Positions 19,065-29,163 are shown, counted from the stretch's first letter. The stretch: DNA of 64,000 bases from Kazachstania africana CBS 2517 (GCF_000304475.1 NC_018944.1:124001-188000); one strand, 5' to 3'. Numbers and translations: made by a program. The notes: generated by a model from the letters alone, not told the origin.

Positions 19065-21005
19065 CTAATAATTAGGGCATAATTGATCCATCTTAACCAA
19101 TGCGTACGTTTGTCTGATGGAAAGATTCATTAACTTCCGAATCTCAAACGTAAACCATAATTTGAGCATACTTAAGATATTGGCATTTTGTAAAAGACCT
19201 GCATTTTCTCTTTTTATTGCAAATTCTCTCAATAACGGTAAAGAACTTTCAAAAAGATCCAAATCTGGATCCAATTGCCTTCCTATACCTTCCAATAATA
19301 ATATAGCAATCACTACTGAGACAAAATCTCCCTCCATTCTAACGTGATGTGACCGAACCATTGATAACATTTGATTCAACAGATCACCAATTGATACGGA
19401 TCCTAAAGTAAACGTCTTTTCTTTGACTCTATTCACCAATCTCTCAACTTTACGGGAAAATAATTCCTTGTTGATGGCACTTTCAGGGGTTCTAGATCTT
19501 TCAATCATCAATTCACCTGCTCTGTAGCCATCAAACATGGCTAACGAATTGAAAAGATCAATGAAATTTAATCGATTTTGGAAATTTAACTCGGTAACAA
19601 GTCCAGTGTCAATGAAACATATTTGGGGTTTATACTCTTCCATCATTTTAACGATACGTTCATTAAATTCTGTACTATCATCTCTAATGTCTTTTAAAGA
19701 TTGTACAATAGCAAATATCTCTTCTTCATTAGATGTTATCTCCGTGCCATATTTATTCGTCCTAATAAACCTGACCATTACATTACCTGGGTGTAAATCT
19801 GCATGAATAAAATCGTCAAGAATTAACATCTTCAAAAATGCATCAATAAACGGCCTGCTAATACGCTGAGATAGTAACCTGTCATCATAGTTACTTTGTG
19901 CCTTATTCATCTCATTCAAAGTATCCTTTATTTGTAGTAATTTACCCATTGGTATCCCATTTAAATATTCTTCACAGAGAATATCTTTGTTACATAGGTC
20001 TAGCAGAGGCTCTGGGAATTTAATCTGGTTGGAGTGCTTAAAATTTTCATTGAATCTCTTCAAATTCGAAGATTCTATACGTAGATCTAATTGAAGATTC
20101 ATTAGGATTTCGAAATTTTCAACTTCTACAGGTAATGACAACCATTCCATCGTCGGTATCTTATCAATAAAATTAGCAAAGAAACTCATAATTTTTAAAT
20201 CTCTCTTGATTTGATTTCTGACATGTGGATGAATCACTTTAATGGCATACCATTTATTTTGTAAATTCAAATTATGTTGTACTACAAAATCTTCATTAAA
20301 CTTTGCCACATACACTTGAGCAATTGCACCACAGCCAATGGATTTAGTATTGAATTCTTCAAATATATCATGAAGTTCCAATTCCCCCGGAAACATTTCC
20401 TTGATTATCGATTCTGTATACGTAAAACTATGAGGCCGCACGTTACTATGTAATTTGGATAGTTCAATACAAAGATCAACGGGGAAAATGTCTGTCCTAG
20501 AAGCGGTCCACTGCCCCAATTTGATAAAGCTGGGCCCACATAGTTCCAGCACGACTCTTATGAATTTGAACCAAATTTGATAGCTTTGCCGTACTGGTAA
20601 TAAAGTCACAGGGAATGAAAGTATTATTGGTATGAAGAGTAAAGAAATCTGAACAAATCTCAGTACTGTTCGTATTGGTTCTAGGAGGTTATCATTCAGA
20701 TGGGAGATAATTTTCAATAGGATTGTCTTCAATGGCGATGCTCCCTCTAATTGACGTTCACGTTCTTGCAAAGCTCTGCGTGCTAAATCCTGCTGAGATG
20801 CAAAATATAGCCCCATCTCATACGTATCGCCCTTATCATCCGGTGTGAGTGTTTCATTAAGTATGATTCTCTTGCTATAGAGTAATAAAGACGAAGAGGG
20901 TACAGTTAACAGTAATCTGTTGCGTAAGGGTCTATAACTGTGGAAGCGATGCCCTGTGAAAAGGGTCCATCGTCTATTGAAGAAATATCTTGAGAATGGT
21001 GACAT
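19065..21005 (-). CDS. CQD1: Mitochondrial UbiB/ABC1 family protein Cqd1 (YPL109C ortholog)
   Basis: Atypical kinase-like protein of the UbiB (ABC1/ADCK) family in mitochondria. The S. cerevisiae ortholog (Cqd1) affects coenzyme Q distribution and lipid homeostasis. Visible family marks are the KxGQ motif FIKLGQWTASRTD (near residue 160), the Ala/Gly loop GCGAIAQVYVAKF, the lysine in WYAIKVIHP, the catalytic loop HADLHPGN, and DTG in place of DFG. The N-terminal 30 residues are basic and form a mitochondrial presequence. A hydrophobic stretch, LLFIPIILSFPVTLLP, may span the inner membrane. Length is 646 aa against about 657, and the C-terminus MDQLCPNY is conserved. No intron is needed, although I recall the S. 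cerevisiae gene as intron-containing. Confidence 0.94.
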   Translation of the reverse strand: MSPFSRYFFNRRWTLFTGHRFHSYRPLRNRLLLTVPSSSLLLYSKRIILNETLTPDDKGDTYEMGLYFASQQDLARRALQERERQLEGASPLKTILLKIISHLNDNLLEPIRTVLRFVQISLLFIPIILSFPVTLLPVRQSYQIWFKFIRVVLELCGPSFIKLGQWTASRTDIFPVDLCIELSKLHSNVRPHSFTYTESIIKEMFPGELELHDIFEEFNTKSIGCGAIAQVYVAKFNEDFVVQHNLNLQNKWYAIKVIHPHVRNQIKRDLKIMSFFANFIDKIPTMEWLSLPVEVENFEILMNLQLDLRIESSNLKRFNENFKHSNQIKFPEPLLDLCNKDILCEEYLNGIPMGKLLQIKDTLNEMNKAQSNYDDRLLSQRISRPFIDAFLKMLILDDFIHADLHPGNVMVRFIRTNKYGTEITSNEEEIFAIVQSLKDIRDDSTEFNERIVKMMEEYKPQICFIDTGLVTELNFQNRLNFIDLFNSLAMFDGYRAGELMIERSRTPESAINKELFSRKVERLVNRVKEKTFTLGSVSIGDLLNQMLSMVRSHHVRMEGDFVSVVIAILLLEGIGRQLDPDLDLFESSLPLLREFAIKRENAGLLQNANILSMLKLWFTFEIRKLMNLSIRQTYALVKMDQLCPNY

Positions 21006-21182
21006 TCCAGAAGTTTAAAGTTGAAGGATAATCACTGCTATTACCAAACCCGTGATGATGAATGAAATTGCTCCCTTATTGTTTTTTCTCTCTCTTCGAG
21101 GTCTTTGAAATATTAAGTTAAATTGGATTTTTGTAAATGTTATATATAAACAAGATATAGATATATATATATAAATTAATGA

Positions 21183-21734
21183 TTATAACTGTTCTTCTTT
21201 TATAACATCGATCAACCAATCTAAACCTTCGCTTATACCTTCGCCCTTTATTGCGCTTGATGCCACTATCGACCAACTCCTATCTTTCAATTCCACCAAG
21301 TTAAGTTGTTTTGATACCTCACTTGCCGATAATGCACCTGGTTGATCTTGTTTATTGGCAAACACTAACAATGCGGAATCCTGCAATTCTTCTTCTTGCA
21401 ACATCATATGAAGTTCTTTAGCTGCTGTGGCCATACGATCTTTATCGGTGGAATCCACTACGAATATAACTGCTGCGGTGTCGGCATAGTAACATCTCCA
21501 ATAGGGTCTAATACTTGTTTGGCCACCTAAATCCCAAACATTTAATTTTAAGTTTTTGTATGAAAGAGTCTCTACATTGAAACCAATGGTTGGCTTTGTA
21601 GTCACTACTTCACCGATTTGTAATCTGTACAAAATTGTCGTCTTACCTGCACCATCTAACCCTAATATTAGGATACGTAGTTCTTTATTAGTACCCCATA
21701 ATCTATCAAACATAGAACTGAAATAATTACCCAT
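21183..21734 (-). CDS. ARL1: Arf-like GTPase Arl1
   Basis: Small GTPase of the trans-Golgi that recruits GRIP-domain golgins and supports vesicle tethering. The 183 aa show Gly2 for N-myristoylation (MGNYFSS), the P-loop GLDGAGKTT (24-32), switch I with [14 protein letters not shown] for switch II, NKQD for guanine recognition, and the SAIKGEG box. Length and sequence match S. cerevisiae Arl1 (YBR164C). It stands between YPL109C and YPL108W, which reflects the interleaved ancestral order of the YBR and YPL sister regions. Confidence 0.96.
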   Translation of the reverse strand: MGNYFSSMFDRLWGTNKELRILILGLDGAGKTTILYRLQIGEVVTTKPTIGFNVETLSYKNLKLNVWDLGGQTSIRPYWRCYYADTAAVIFVVDSTDKDRMATAAKELHMMLQEEELQDSALLVFANKQDQPGALSASEVSKQLNLVELKDRSWSIVASSAIKGEGISEGLDWLIDVIKEEQL

Positions 21735-22214
21735 GACGCCTGCAAATGAATGATTTATTGAATGTGAAAGGGAGGAAAATGCTATGAGTTTATGTATATG
21801 GGGAGGGTTATTCTCTATATAAAATGGGTAACTTTCCTATATTATTGAAGTTATGATCTTACCGACCATTATTATTATTATTATAGTAGCATATTTTTCA
21901 GTAATTCAATTTGGAAGAAAAAAAGTGCAATTTTGCGATTTTGACTAAAAAGGAAAATGCGGTCGTGGTGTACGAGACCACGTGACGTTTTTTATGTAGC
22001 CCTAGGTCTTAGTTTTCACAAATATCAGGGCTTTGTTTAGATATGGAGCTTTGTGGTCGGAAATAGCTTAGGGCTGAGATCAATGGATTGGGTACTGATC
22101 AAACTTCGAAAATCAAGCAATTTTTTTTGTTCAATGAATGGCAAAAAAAATCCGATGAGATGAGGGTGAACCACACTATTAATTGGTAATAGTATCTGAT
22201 AGTGAGATGAACTC
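21735..22214. other. Divergent ARL1/YPL108W promoter region
   Basis: About 480 bp. It contains an (ATT)-rich run near 21868-21883, a CACGTGAC word (21979-21986, a Cbf1-type match) and a PAC box close to YPL108W (listed). No gene is seen. Confidence 0.65.
22152..22164 (+). promoter_or_regulatory. PAC box upstream of YPL108W
   Basis: CCGATGAGATGAG matches the extended PAC consensus GCGATGAGATGAG at all but the first base and ends 50 bp before the ATG. An A-run (22143-22150) precedes it. PAC is bound by Dot6/Tod6 and marks ribosome-biogenesis and RNA polymerase I/III genes. Confidence 0.6.
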
Positions 22215-22700
22215 ATGTCTGAGAGTGAACAGTTCAAGAAACATAACGGAACTAAAGACCAGGTTATCACCAAACCAATTCAATCAAATGATGGGACCGG
22301 TGAGGTCGTCGTTAAGAAATCTACTGGGAAACTGAAAGTACGGAAGGGACAAACTGAAGAACAATACCAAGAACAATTAGCTCACTTCAATGACGTTGAA
22401 AAGGGCCCTGTGGTCACAGATATCAACTGGATGGACCAATATGACAATGATCCGTTGAAATTTCAGTCTGAATCCGTGTTATTTAATGATCTTACTGTGA
22501 AACACAACAGATTGGTTCTTACTGGCTTCATTCATAGATTATACTACCAGAAAAATTACCAGGATTGTTATAAATTTGCATCAATGGTTAAGGATAAATA
22601 CACAAGTCTATCCTGCCATAAGAAGATGAAGAAAGAATTTGAAGAACTTGATTATATTCTTACTAATTGCTCCCGCCATTTGTCGAATGATAGCGTATAA
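22215..22700 (+). CDS. YPL108W: Conserved protein of unknown function (YPL108W ortholog)
   Basis: A 161-aa, charged, soluble protein without signal peptide or membrane segment. The N-terminal 55 residues are Lys/Gln-rich and probably disordered. From about residue 70 a helical domain follows (DINWMDQYDNDP... RLVLTGFIHRLYYQKNYQDCYKFASMV), which looks like a short helical-repeat or TPR-like fold. Length and position next to the YPL107W homolog match S. cerevisiae YPL108W (168 aa), whose function is unknown. A PAC box in its promoter hints at co-regulation with ribosome production. I recognise no catalytic motif. Confidence 0.85.
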   Translation: MSESEQFKKHNGTKDQVITKPIQSNDGTGEVVVKKSTGKLKVRKGQTEEQYQEQLAHFNDVEKGPVVTDINWMDQYDNDPLKFQSESVLFNDLTVKHNRLVLTGFIHRLYYQKNYQDCYKFASMVKDKYTSLSCHKKMKKEFEELDYILTNCSRHLSNDSV

Positions 22701-22790
22701 AGAGAAAAATTATATATATAGATAAAACTTGTATAAAAGTTAAAAAGACCAATAAAGAAGGTCCTTTCTCGCTTCAAACATACGCAAACC

Positions 22791-23483
22791 ATGCTGCTAC
22801 GCACATCTACAAGATCCCATCGACCATATGTCCGGGAACTTCATACTACATTCAAGCTTTTAATGACTTTTGAAGGGATAAGTATAGAGGCATCGCAGTC
22901 CCCCCAGGAAAGAATGCAGAGAGTATTTGGTGGTAGATTAAAAGGAGAAGTTAGACATAGGTCTGAGATTCAAACTTTGAAGATTGCCGGTATAAACGTT
23001 CCAGAAAAGCCAAAGGAACCTGATAACTGCTGTATGTCCGGTTGTCGTAACTGCGTTTGGGAAACCTATAATGAAGATTTAAGACACTGGAATACTAAGA
23101 GAAAGAAAGCTGCTGCCTCCATGAAGGGAACTGATATGATATGGCCCTTGCATTGGAGTCCGCCTTTGAAATTGCTCGATCTAAGAAATATCCCTCTCCA
23201 ATTAAGAGTACAAAAATTGAAAATGGATGAAGTTCAAAAACCAGATATCAAATCATTATTCCCAAAAAGATCTTCACCATTACCTCGATCTGTCATAGAA
23301 GCAAAAGAAAGAAACAAAGCCAGGAGGCCGTCCTCTTCCATGGAAGAAACTGATGAACAAGAAGAAGACGACGGTTGGGAAGATATCCCCATCTACATCA
23401 AAGTATTTGCAGAGTTTGAGAGAAAGCAGAGACTGCTAAGAAGAGAACAAAAATTGAAGAGACGTCAAATGATGCAGACCTAG
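22791..23483 (+). CDS. YPL107W: Mitochondrial oxidoreductase-like domain protein (YPL107W ortholog)
   Basis: A 230-aa protein with a basic N-terminal mitochondrial presequence (MLLRTSTRSHRPYVREL). Residues 76-93 (PDNCCMSGCRNCVWETYN) form the small Cys-rich 'oxidoreductase-like' box, with C-C-x3-C-x2-C that could bind metal. The C-terminal half is charged, with an acidic tract (EETDEQEEDDGWEDIP) and a basic tail. It corresponds to S. cerevisiae YPL107W (about 248 aa), which localises to mitochondria and has no established function. It follows YPL108W on the same strand with a 90-bp gap, as in S. cerevisiae. Confidence 0.9.
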   Translation: MLLRTSTRSHRPYVRELHTTFKLLMTFEGISIEASQSPQERMQRVFGGRLKGEVRHRSEIQTLKIAGINVPEKPKEPDNCCMSGCRNCVWETYNEDLRHWNTKRKKAAASMKGTDMIWPLHWSPPLKLLDLRNIPLQLRVQKLKMDEVQKPDIKSLFPKRSSPLPRSVIEAKERNKARRPSSSMEETDEQEEDDGWEDIPIYIKVFAEFERKQRLLRREQKLKRRQMMQT

Positions 23484-23760
23484 TTTATTTTTCCATTAAT
23501 TCACAACTTTTTATTTATTTATTATATAACGTATTCATATTCCTCAAAAAAGCCACACCAGTACCAAATTTCTCAATCGTTGGTCATCGCTAATACTACC
23601 TATTCTATACAGATAACTCAATAGTTAGATGTTGAAAGTGTATATCCATTATACTGATATTCTCGGAGTATAAGCTGAAATTAAAGAACATCACGTCTTG
23701 GAGATCTTACATGTCAAGAAAAAAAAAGAACAAGAAGAAGAGCAACACTAATCATTTTAG

Positions 23761-25689
23761 ATGAAGCTACTCAAGGGCATTATACAATTCCATAGTTTAG
23801 CTCGGCTCGGTACTTCAGAATTGAGGGAGAGATTTATATTTGACCATGTCACTCAGACTATCAGTGAAATAAAGGATTGTGCAAATGTAACGATAAATGG
23901 CTGGATAGATAAGAAACCGAAGAAAATTGGTAAAGATTTGACATTTGGAACCTTGCGTGATACCAATGGTGATAAGATTCAACTAGTAGACGGCGCATCC
24001 TTATTGAAAGGTCTGAACGTTGAAGACGTCGTTCAAATACAAGGTGAAGTTGCATTAAAAAGGTCCAGGGATAAGAGGAATGCAGAATATGAGATTAAAC
24101 TGAAGAAGATAAACGTTCTAAATTCAACTAATGATAGACCATCCCAATTACTCGAGAAAAGTTTGAAAACCGCGTCATATCCACAAGAATATCGTTATAT
24201 GCAGCTACGATTACCACATCAGCAAGAACTACTGGAAAAAAGGTACCAGGTAAACAAAACAATACGGTCGCTACTGGATAACAACAACTTTACTGAGATT
24301 GAGACACCAATACTCTTCAAACCCACTCCAGAGGGAGCTAGAGAGTTTCTTGTCCCCACCAGATATTCCAATTCTCAACCATTTTTCTATTCACTAACAC
24401 AAAGTCCTCAGCAGTACAAACAACTACTAATGGCTGGAGGAATTCAAAGATATTTCCAGTTTGCAAGGTGTTTCAGAGATGAAGATTTAAGGAAGGATAG
24501 ACAACCAGAATTCACACAATTAGATCTAGAAATGGCTTTTGCCTCAGGATCAGATGTGATGGACCTAGTGGAATCTGTCACGAAGGATATTTGGAACACT
24601 TTTTCCAAGAAATCTTTACATACATTAAATTTTGAAACCCAAAAGTTGACAGCTGTAAAAGATACTAATATTTCAAGATTAACCTACAAAGATGCAATGA
24701 CAATGTATGGTATTGACAAACCAGATTTAAGAGCACCCAGCTTGAAAAACATTGATTTATCGGAATTTCATACGAGAGGTTATGAAAATGTAGACTTCCC
24801 AGTATTTGAGGTCTTAATTTTGAGGAATGCCATCTCTTCTGAGCAAGAGTACGATCATGATTTTTCATTTTTAACCAGTCCAAAGAATTATAACAACAGA
24901 GTGCCCATTGGGGTACCCATTTTAAATAAGGGAGATCAAACTATGTGGTACGAACGGTTTCTTTCCATAGCAACATTTGAAAACCCACATTTGGTTAATA
25001 AATTCTTGAACCTGAGGCAAGGTGACATAATATTTGGTTCTACTCGCGAATCCTCTAATTCAATATTTGAAAATCCAACACCATTGGGGAGGTTACGCCA
25101 GCTGCTACTAGGCAATAAGAAGGGTCAAAAACTATTTTATGAAACCACGGGTGATGTAATAACTTGGGTTGTGGATTTTCCTCTTTTTTCACCTGTACTG
25201 GAATCCCAAAAAAGAGGTACACAGTACCCTATTTATTTGAAGAATCAACTTTCTTCAACTCATCACCCATTTACGATGGTTAAACTGAACGATTTGGATC
25301 TTCTGAAGGATTCTCCTTTGAAATGTTTAGGACAACATTATGATTTAGTTTTGAACGGGATTGAGCTTGGAGGTGGTTCTACAAGGGTACATGACGCAGA
25401 ATTACAGAAATTTATTTTCGACAAGATCCTGAAGGTTCCATCTTCAGATAAACTATTCACACATCTATTAAATGCTTTTCAAATGGGAACACCTCCCCAC
25501 GCAGGGTTTGCTATAGGTTTTGATAGACTCTGCGCGGTATTATTTTCTCAAGAAAGCATAAGAGATGTCATTGCCTTTCCAAAAAGCATAAACGGTTCCG
25601 ACCTCGTTGTAAAAAGCCCAGCAACTGTTGATGAAATGGATCTAAGTCAATATAATCTCGAATATTTGAAGAATACATCACCATCATAG
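23761..25689 (+). CDS. MSD1: Mitochondrial aspartyl-tRNA synthetase (MSD1)
   Basis: Class II aspartyl-tRNA synthetase of the bacterial type, which charges mitochondrial tRNA-Asp in the matrix. Domains in order: presequence (1-20), OB-fold anticodon-binding domain (about 30-125, TINGWIDKKP), and catalytic core. Motif 2 reads FARCFRDEDLRKDRQPEF, and TQLDLEM follows. Motif 3 is GFAIGFDRLCAVL. The long insert between motifs 2 and 3 is the bacterial-type GAD domain, degenerate here. Length is 642 aa against 658. An A-rich tract (about 23718-23740) precedes the gene. Confidence 0.96.
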   Translation: MKLLKGIIQFHSLARLGTSELRERFIFDHVTQTISEIKDCANVTINGWIDKKPKKIGKDLTFGTLRDTNGDKIQLVDGASLLKGLNVEDVVQIQGEVALKRSRDKRNAEYEIKLKKINVLNSTNDRPSQLLEKSLKTASYPQEYRYMQLRLPHQQELLEKRYQVNKTIRSLLDNNNFTEIETPILFKPTPEGAREFLVPTRYSNSQPFFYSLTQSPQQYKQLLMAGGIQRYFQFARCFRDEDLRKDRQPEFTQLDLEMAFASGSDVMDLVESVTKDIWNTFSKKSLHTLNFETQKLTAVKDTNISRLTYKDAMTMYGIDKPDLRAPSLKNIDLSEFHTRGYENVDFPVFEVLILRNAISSEQEYDHDFSFLTSPKNYNNRVPIGVPILNKGDQTMWYERFLSIATFENPHLVNKFLNLRQGDIIFGSTRESSNSIFENPTPLGRLRQLLLGNKKGQKLFYETTGDVITWVVDFPLFSPVLESQKRGTQYPIYLKNQLSSTHHPFTMVKLNDLDLLKDSPLKCLGQHYDLVLNGIELGGGSTRVHDAELQKFIFDKILKVPSSDKLFTHLLNAFQMGTPPHAGFAIGFDRLCAVLFSQESIRDVIAFPKSINGSDLVVKSPATVDEMDLSQYNLEYLKNTSPS

Positions 25690-25801
25690 AAAAAGGACCA
25701 TTCATTTAAAAGTAATTGTACATGTAAATACGTAAATAAATTCGATCTTATGAATATGTAATGTTACAAGATAAAGTAATTATATATACAAGATTATTGC
25801 A

Positions 25802-27211
25802 TCAATCAAATTTCTCTGTTTTACCTAACTCAGGACAAAAACACCTATGTTTGATACCTTTCCAATCCGCCAACATTTCCAACTTTTCTTTGGGTTCTAA
25901 GAAATATTCACCACTTAATACAAACGTACCCCAATGAACACCAAGGACGTTTTGCGCCTTTAGATCATCCATTATCTTCAATACTTCCTGAGGGTTGATA
26001 TGCCTAGGTTGTTGATGCCATTCAGGACAATACTGTCCACATGGTAACAGTGCTAATCTTACACCCTGACCAAAACGTTGTTTGATTCTGAGGAAAAGGT
26101 CTTGAACGTATCCGGTGTCTCCGCCGTGAAACACTATGGGATTGCCATGATGTGATAGCATAAATGAACACCAAAGAGATTGATTAGTGTCTAGCAATGT
26201 TCTACCAGACCAGTGCATAGATGGCGCACATGAAATATGATATTTTTCATTATCCTTTTCTAATTCACAAGTTTGCCACCAAGATAATTCAATAAAATTT
26301 TTGATTTGATGCTGTTGCATGAATTTTTCCATTCCTTTTGGTACAATCCATAGAACATCTGAATCTTTCCAAAAATTCATACTCTTAATATCTAGATGAT
26401 CAGGATGATTATGAGAAACTAAAATCACGTCTGGTGTAGGGATATCTTCAATTTCACAAGGCATCTGTGAAATTCTTTCTGGACCTAACGTTTCATGAAT
26501 TAAATAGTTCGTGAATATGGGGTCTGTTAAAATCTTAAGACCATTGTAGAACACAAAATTACATGATTGTCCCAACCAGGTATTAAATATGGGTATTGTT
26601 TCCACTGTATAATCTTTCTGTACCAGCACTGTCTCATCTAAGATAGTATGGTTAATTTTTCCTGTCAAGTTGAGATTATTATTTTCAGTAGGATCATCGC
26701 TGTCGTGCCATTTTGGCTTATGGACAGGCATTAACTGATTCATTTGAGATTTATCAGGCGGGATGCCACCTCTATTTCTTTGAAACAATTCCACAATTCT
26801 GTTGAAAAAGAACTCATATACCGTTTGAATCCTGTACTCAGCAAAGGGATTTTCGTATCTTCCAAGTACTTCTAATGGAACATACTTAGCTAAAGTGCCT
26901 TTAAAATTAGGACCATCTTTTTCAATTTCCACAGACTGTTTGTACCTCCTGTCGATCTCGTTAGATGCAGTGACTGATATATAGAGCGCGTAGATCGTGT
27001 AAGGTATGGCAAATGTACCGAATGCTCCAATAACGTAATGTCGAGAAAATCTGTCATTCTTGCCCTTCTGCTTCGAATCTTGCTTAGCACCCTTGACACT
27101 TGATAAATGCCGGCATTGAAGCACAAATCTCCTGTACAGCTTCGGAGTACTATGGGAGTACCTCATACAGTTGCTCATATAAGTCGTGCGAAGTAAACTA
27201 AACCGATTCAT
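25802..27211 (-). CDS. FMP30: Mitochondrial N-acyl-phosphatidylethanolamine phospholipase D (FMP30)
   Basis: Metallo-beta-lactamase-fold hydrolase, homolog of NAPE-PLD, tied to N-acylethanolamine and cardiolipin metabolism at the mitochondrial inner membrane. The zinc motif HxHxDH is in VSHNHPDHLD; further ligands are in APSMHWSGRT, FHGGDTGY and VLGVHWGTF. A basic presequence (MNRFSLLRTTYMSNCMRYSHS) precedes one membrane helix (YVIGAFGTFAIPYTIYALYI). The open frame runs upstream to a TTG at 27340, but the ATG at 27211 gives 469 aa, matching S. cerevisiae Fmp30 (468). It is convergent with MSD1 and divergent from ELP4. Confidence 0.95.
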   Translation of the reverse strand: MNRFSLLRTTYMSNCMRYSHSTPKLYRRFVLQCRHLSSVKGAKQDSKQKGKNDRFSRHYVIGAFGTFAIPYTIYALYISVTASNEIDRRYKQSVEIEKDGPNFKGTLAKYVPLEVLGRYENPFAEYRIQTVYEFFFNRIVELFQRNRGGIPPDKSQMNQLMPVHKPKWHDSDDPTENNNLNLTGKINHTILDETVLVQKDYTVETIPIFNTWLGQSCNFVFYNGLKILTDPIFTNYLIHETLGPERISQMPCEIEDIPTPDVILVSHNHPDHLDIKSMNFWKDSDVLWIVPKGMEKFMQQHQIKNFIELSWWQTCELEKDNEKYHISCAPSMHWSGRTLLDTNQSLWCSFMLSHHGNPIVFHGGDTGYVQDLFLRIKQRFGQGVRLALLPCGQYCPEWHQQPRHINPQEVLKIMDDLKAQNVLGVHWGTFVLSGEYFLEPKEKLEMLADWKGIKHRCFCPELGKTEKFD

Positions 27212-27557
27212 CCTCTTGATTTTGTGATCAACCTCGAGATAAAAAAAACACAGATTCCAGTCTCCAGCTCTACCGGTAGTGCGATATACACCTACAATCA
27301 CAACACGTACCTTCAGAATGAACAGCGGCCACTGAGACAACCGTTTCGAAGTTGATTATTGGACTTGTCTCTTGGACTATGTATGCTGTCAATCAATATT
27401 CTTTATTCGAATAGTTTGGTTGGTTTTTCGGGTAATACGCGAGGTACACCTGTTTAGTGGACTTTTCAAAAAAATCGATGAGATGCATCTATTTAACGTT
27501 AGTAATCCATAATAAATTTGAAAATTATAGCAACATATCGACTCGATAGCATTGGAA
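27212..27557. other. Divergent FMP30/ELP4 promoter region
   Basis: About 345 bp. The only named motif I see is the PAC-like word near ELP4 (27475-27484), preceded by an A-run. Confidence 0.6.
27475..27484 (+). promoter_or_regulatory. PAC-like box upstream of ELP4
   Basis: TCGATGAGAT carries the GATGAG core and matches nine of ten bases of GCGATGAGAT. It ends 73 bp before the ELP4 ATG, a distance close to that of the URB2 PAC box. A run of seven A directly precedes it. Confidence 0.45.
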
Positions 27558-28967
27558 ATGTCTTTCAGAAAGCGTGGTGAAGCGTTAAATGGCGGGGAAC
27601 GTGGTGTAAGAACACTCCCTGGCGGTAGACCCCTAGTAAACAGGGCGATTCCATCTGCTGGAAATGCATCGATGAGGGCACCCACAGATAGAATGACAGC
27701 TCTAAATTTGAGAGGAAGGGCTCCACCCGGAGGTAGTGTCATGAGCGATAGAGAACCACATGTTGTGCATCCAGCTCAACCCTCTGTAGAGCAGAAACAA
27801 GAAGCTGCTATTTTGAATCACCCTGGCGTGAGGCCATCACCTGTGAGTTCTCACCTAGTTACTTCTACAGGGTCTGAAGATTTGGACAAGATCCTCACTC
27901 ATATGGGGTTACCATTGGGAAACTCCTTATTGATTGAGGAACAGAGTACAACTGAATTCAACTCTATCCTATGCAGATTATTTACTGCTCAAAGTATTAT
28001 GTACAATAGGGCAGAAGGTGCTTCTCATTCTACTGGTGGTAATACACATTTGATTGCACTGACTTTAAACCAGGATTTTGCCAAGGAACTTCCTGGCGTT
28101 TACAAAGGTTCTCGTAAGGAAATGAAGAAAAGTAAGATTGCTGAAGAACAATCCAAGATCTCTGTGACCAATTTAAATGAGCAAAAATCAACTCCTTCAA
28201 GGTACAAGGATTTAAAGATTGCTTGGAAGTACAAACTTGCAGATGAAAAAGATTCAAAAAATGCAGCTCAAAGAAAAGAGACTGAAAACGAATACCAGCA
28301 TTACACTTCACAATTCGATATTACTTCTCGTCTAATTCCAGCACCATCGAGTGCAGAAATTACATTTATTTCACCTGTTCAACCCGTCATATCAATCCTG
28401 TCACAGATTGAACAAACGATCAAGAAACATCCGGGAAAGTTGGTAAGAATAGTAATCCCTTCCTTCTTACACCCTGCAATGTATCCTCCAAAGTCTTTCA
28501 AATTGTCTAGTACCATTTCTTTATTACATGGACTAAGAAGCATAATAAAGAAGAACGAAAACAACTGTGTTTTGTTGGCCACACTTTCATCTGACATAAT
28601 AAGTAACCTATTAAGGGTACAAATTGAGAATCTGTTTGATTCCATAGTAAACCTGGAACCATTCCCGCAAGAAATGTTACAATTCTTGGAAGCCGTGTAC
28701 AAATCTCAGCCAAATAAAGTCCAACATGGACTCATCCACATCCTCAAACTGCCTATCTTCAGTGATCGCGGTGAGATGCGTGTATCTAGATCAGAATGGG
28801 CATTCAGAAATGGTAGAAAGAGATTTGAAATTGAAGAATGGAGTATTCCAGTTGAAGACAATGACGACAGTAATACTAAGTCATCTGCTGCAGCAGAAAA
28901 ATCTCACGCCCACTCTGATCCAAACCAATCAAGTAAGAGTAACACCAAGATCTCCTTAGAGTATTGA
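27558..28967 (+). CDS. ELP4: Elongator subunit Elp4
   Basis: Subunit of the Elp4-Elp5-Elp6 ring of Elongator, a RecA-like hexamer that binds tRNA and promotes wobble-uridine modification by Elp3. The N-terminus MSFRKRGEALNGG is conserved and starts at the ATG at 27558; the frame's TTG two codons earlier is not used. The RecA-like domain spans roughly residues 95-440, with HMGLPLGNSLLIEEQSTTEFNSIL at its start, and VRIVIPSFLHPAMYPP and VHGL-like HGLIHILKLP segments later. Length is 469 aa against 456. The C-terminus KISLEY matches KISLDY. ELP3 lies 15 kb to the right. Confidence 0.97.
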   Translation: MSFRKRGEALNGGERGVRTLPGGRPLVNRAIPSAGNASMRAPTDRMTALNLRGRAPPGGSVMSDREPHVVHPAQPSVEQKQEAAILNHPGVRPSPVSSHLVTSTGSEDLDKILTHMGLPLGNSLLIEEQSTTEFNSILCRLFTAQSIMYNRAEGASHSTGGNTHLIALTLNQDFAKELPGVYKGSRKEMKKSKIAEEQSKISVTNLNEQKSTPSRYKDLKIAWKYKLADEKDSKNAAQRKETENEYQHYTSQFDITSRLIPAPSSAEITFISPVQPVISILSQIEQTIKKHPGKLVRIVIPSFLHPAMYPPKSFKLSSTISLLHGLRSIIKKNENNCVLLATLSSDIISNLLRVQIENLFDSIVNLEPFPQEMLQFLEAVYKSQPNKVQHGLIHILKLPIFSDRGEMRVSRSEWAFRNGRKRFEIEEWSIPVEDNDDSNTKSSAAAEKSHAHSDPNQSSKSNTKISLEY

Positions 28968-29163
28968 AGAGTCGCTTCGGTTATCGACTTCTGTGTATAT
29001 ACGCTTATATAATAAGTCAACTGTTTATAATCATATTGACCACTTAATTTTTGATTACACCGCGATAAACTTAATACAAGGGAAGTGATATTCCAGATTT
29101 CATTTTGCCAATTGAAATCCTTACAAACTTCAATAACATAGTGAGCTGACCCATACTACTACA

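Noticed and set aside
21979..22060. Point centromere (CACGTGAC as CDEI with a TCGGAAA word as CDEIII)
   Set aside because: The DNA between is not strongly AT-rich and the CDEIII consensus is not met around the CCG core.
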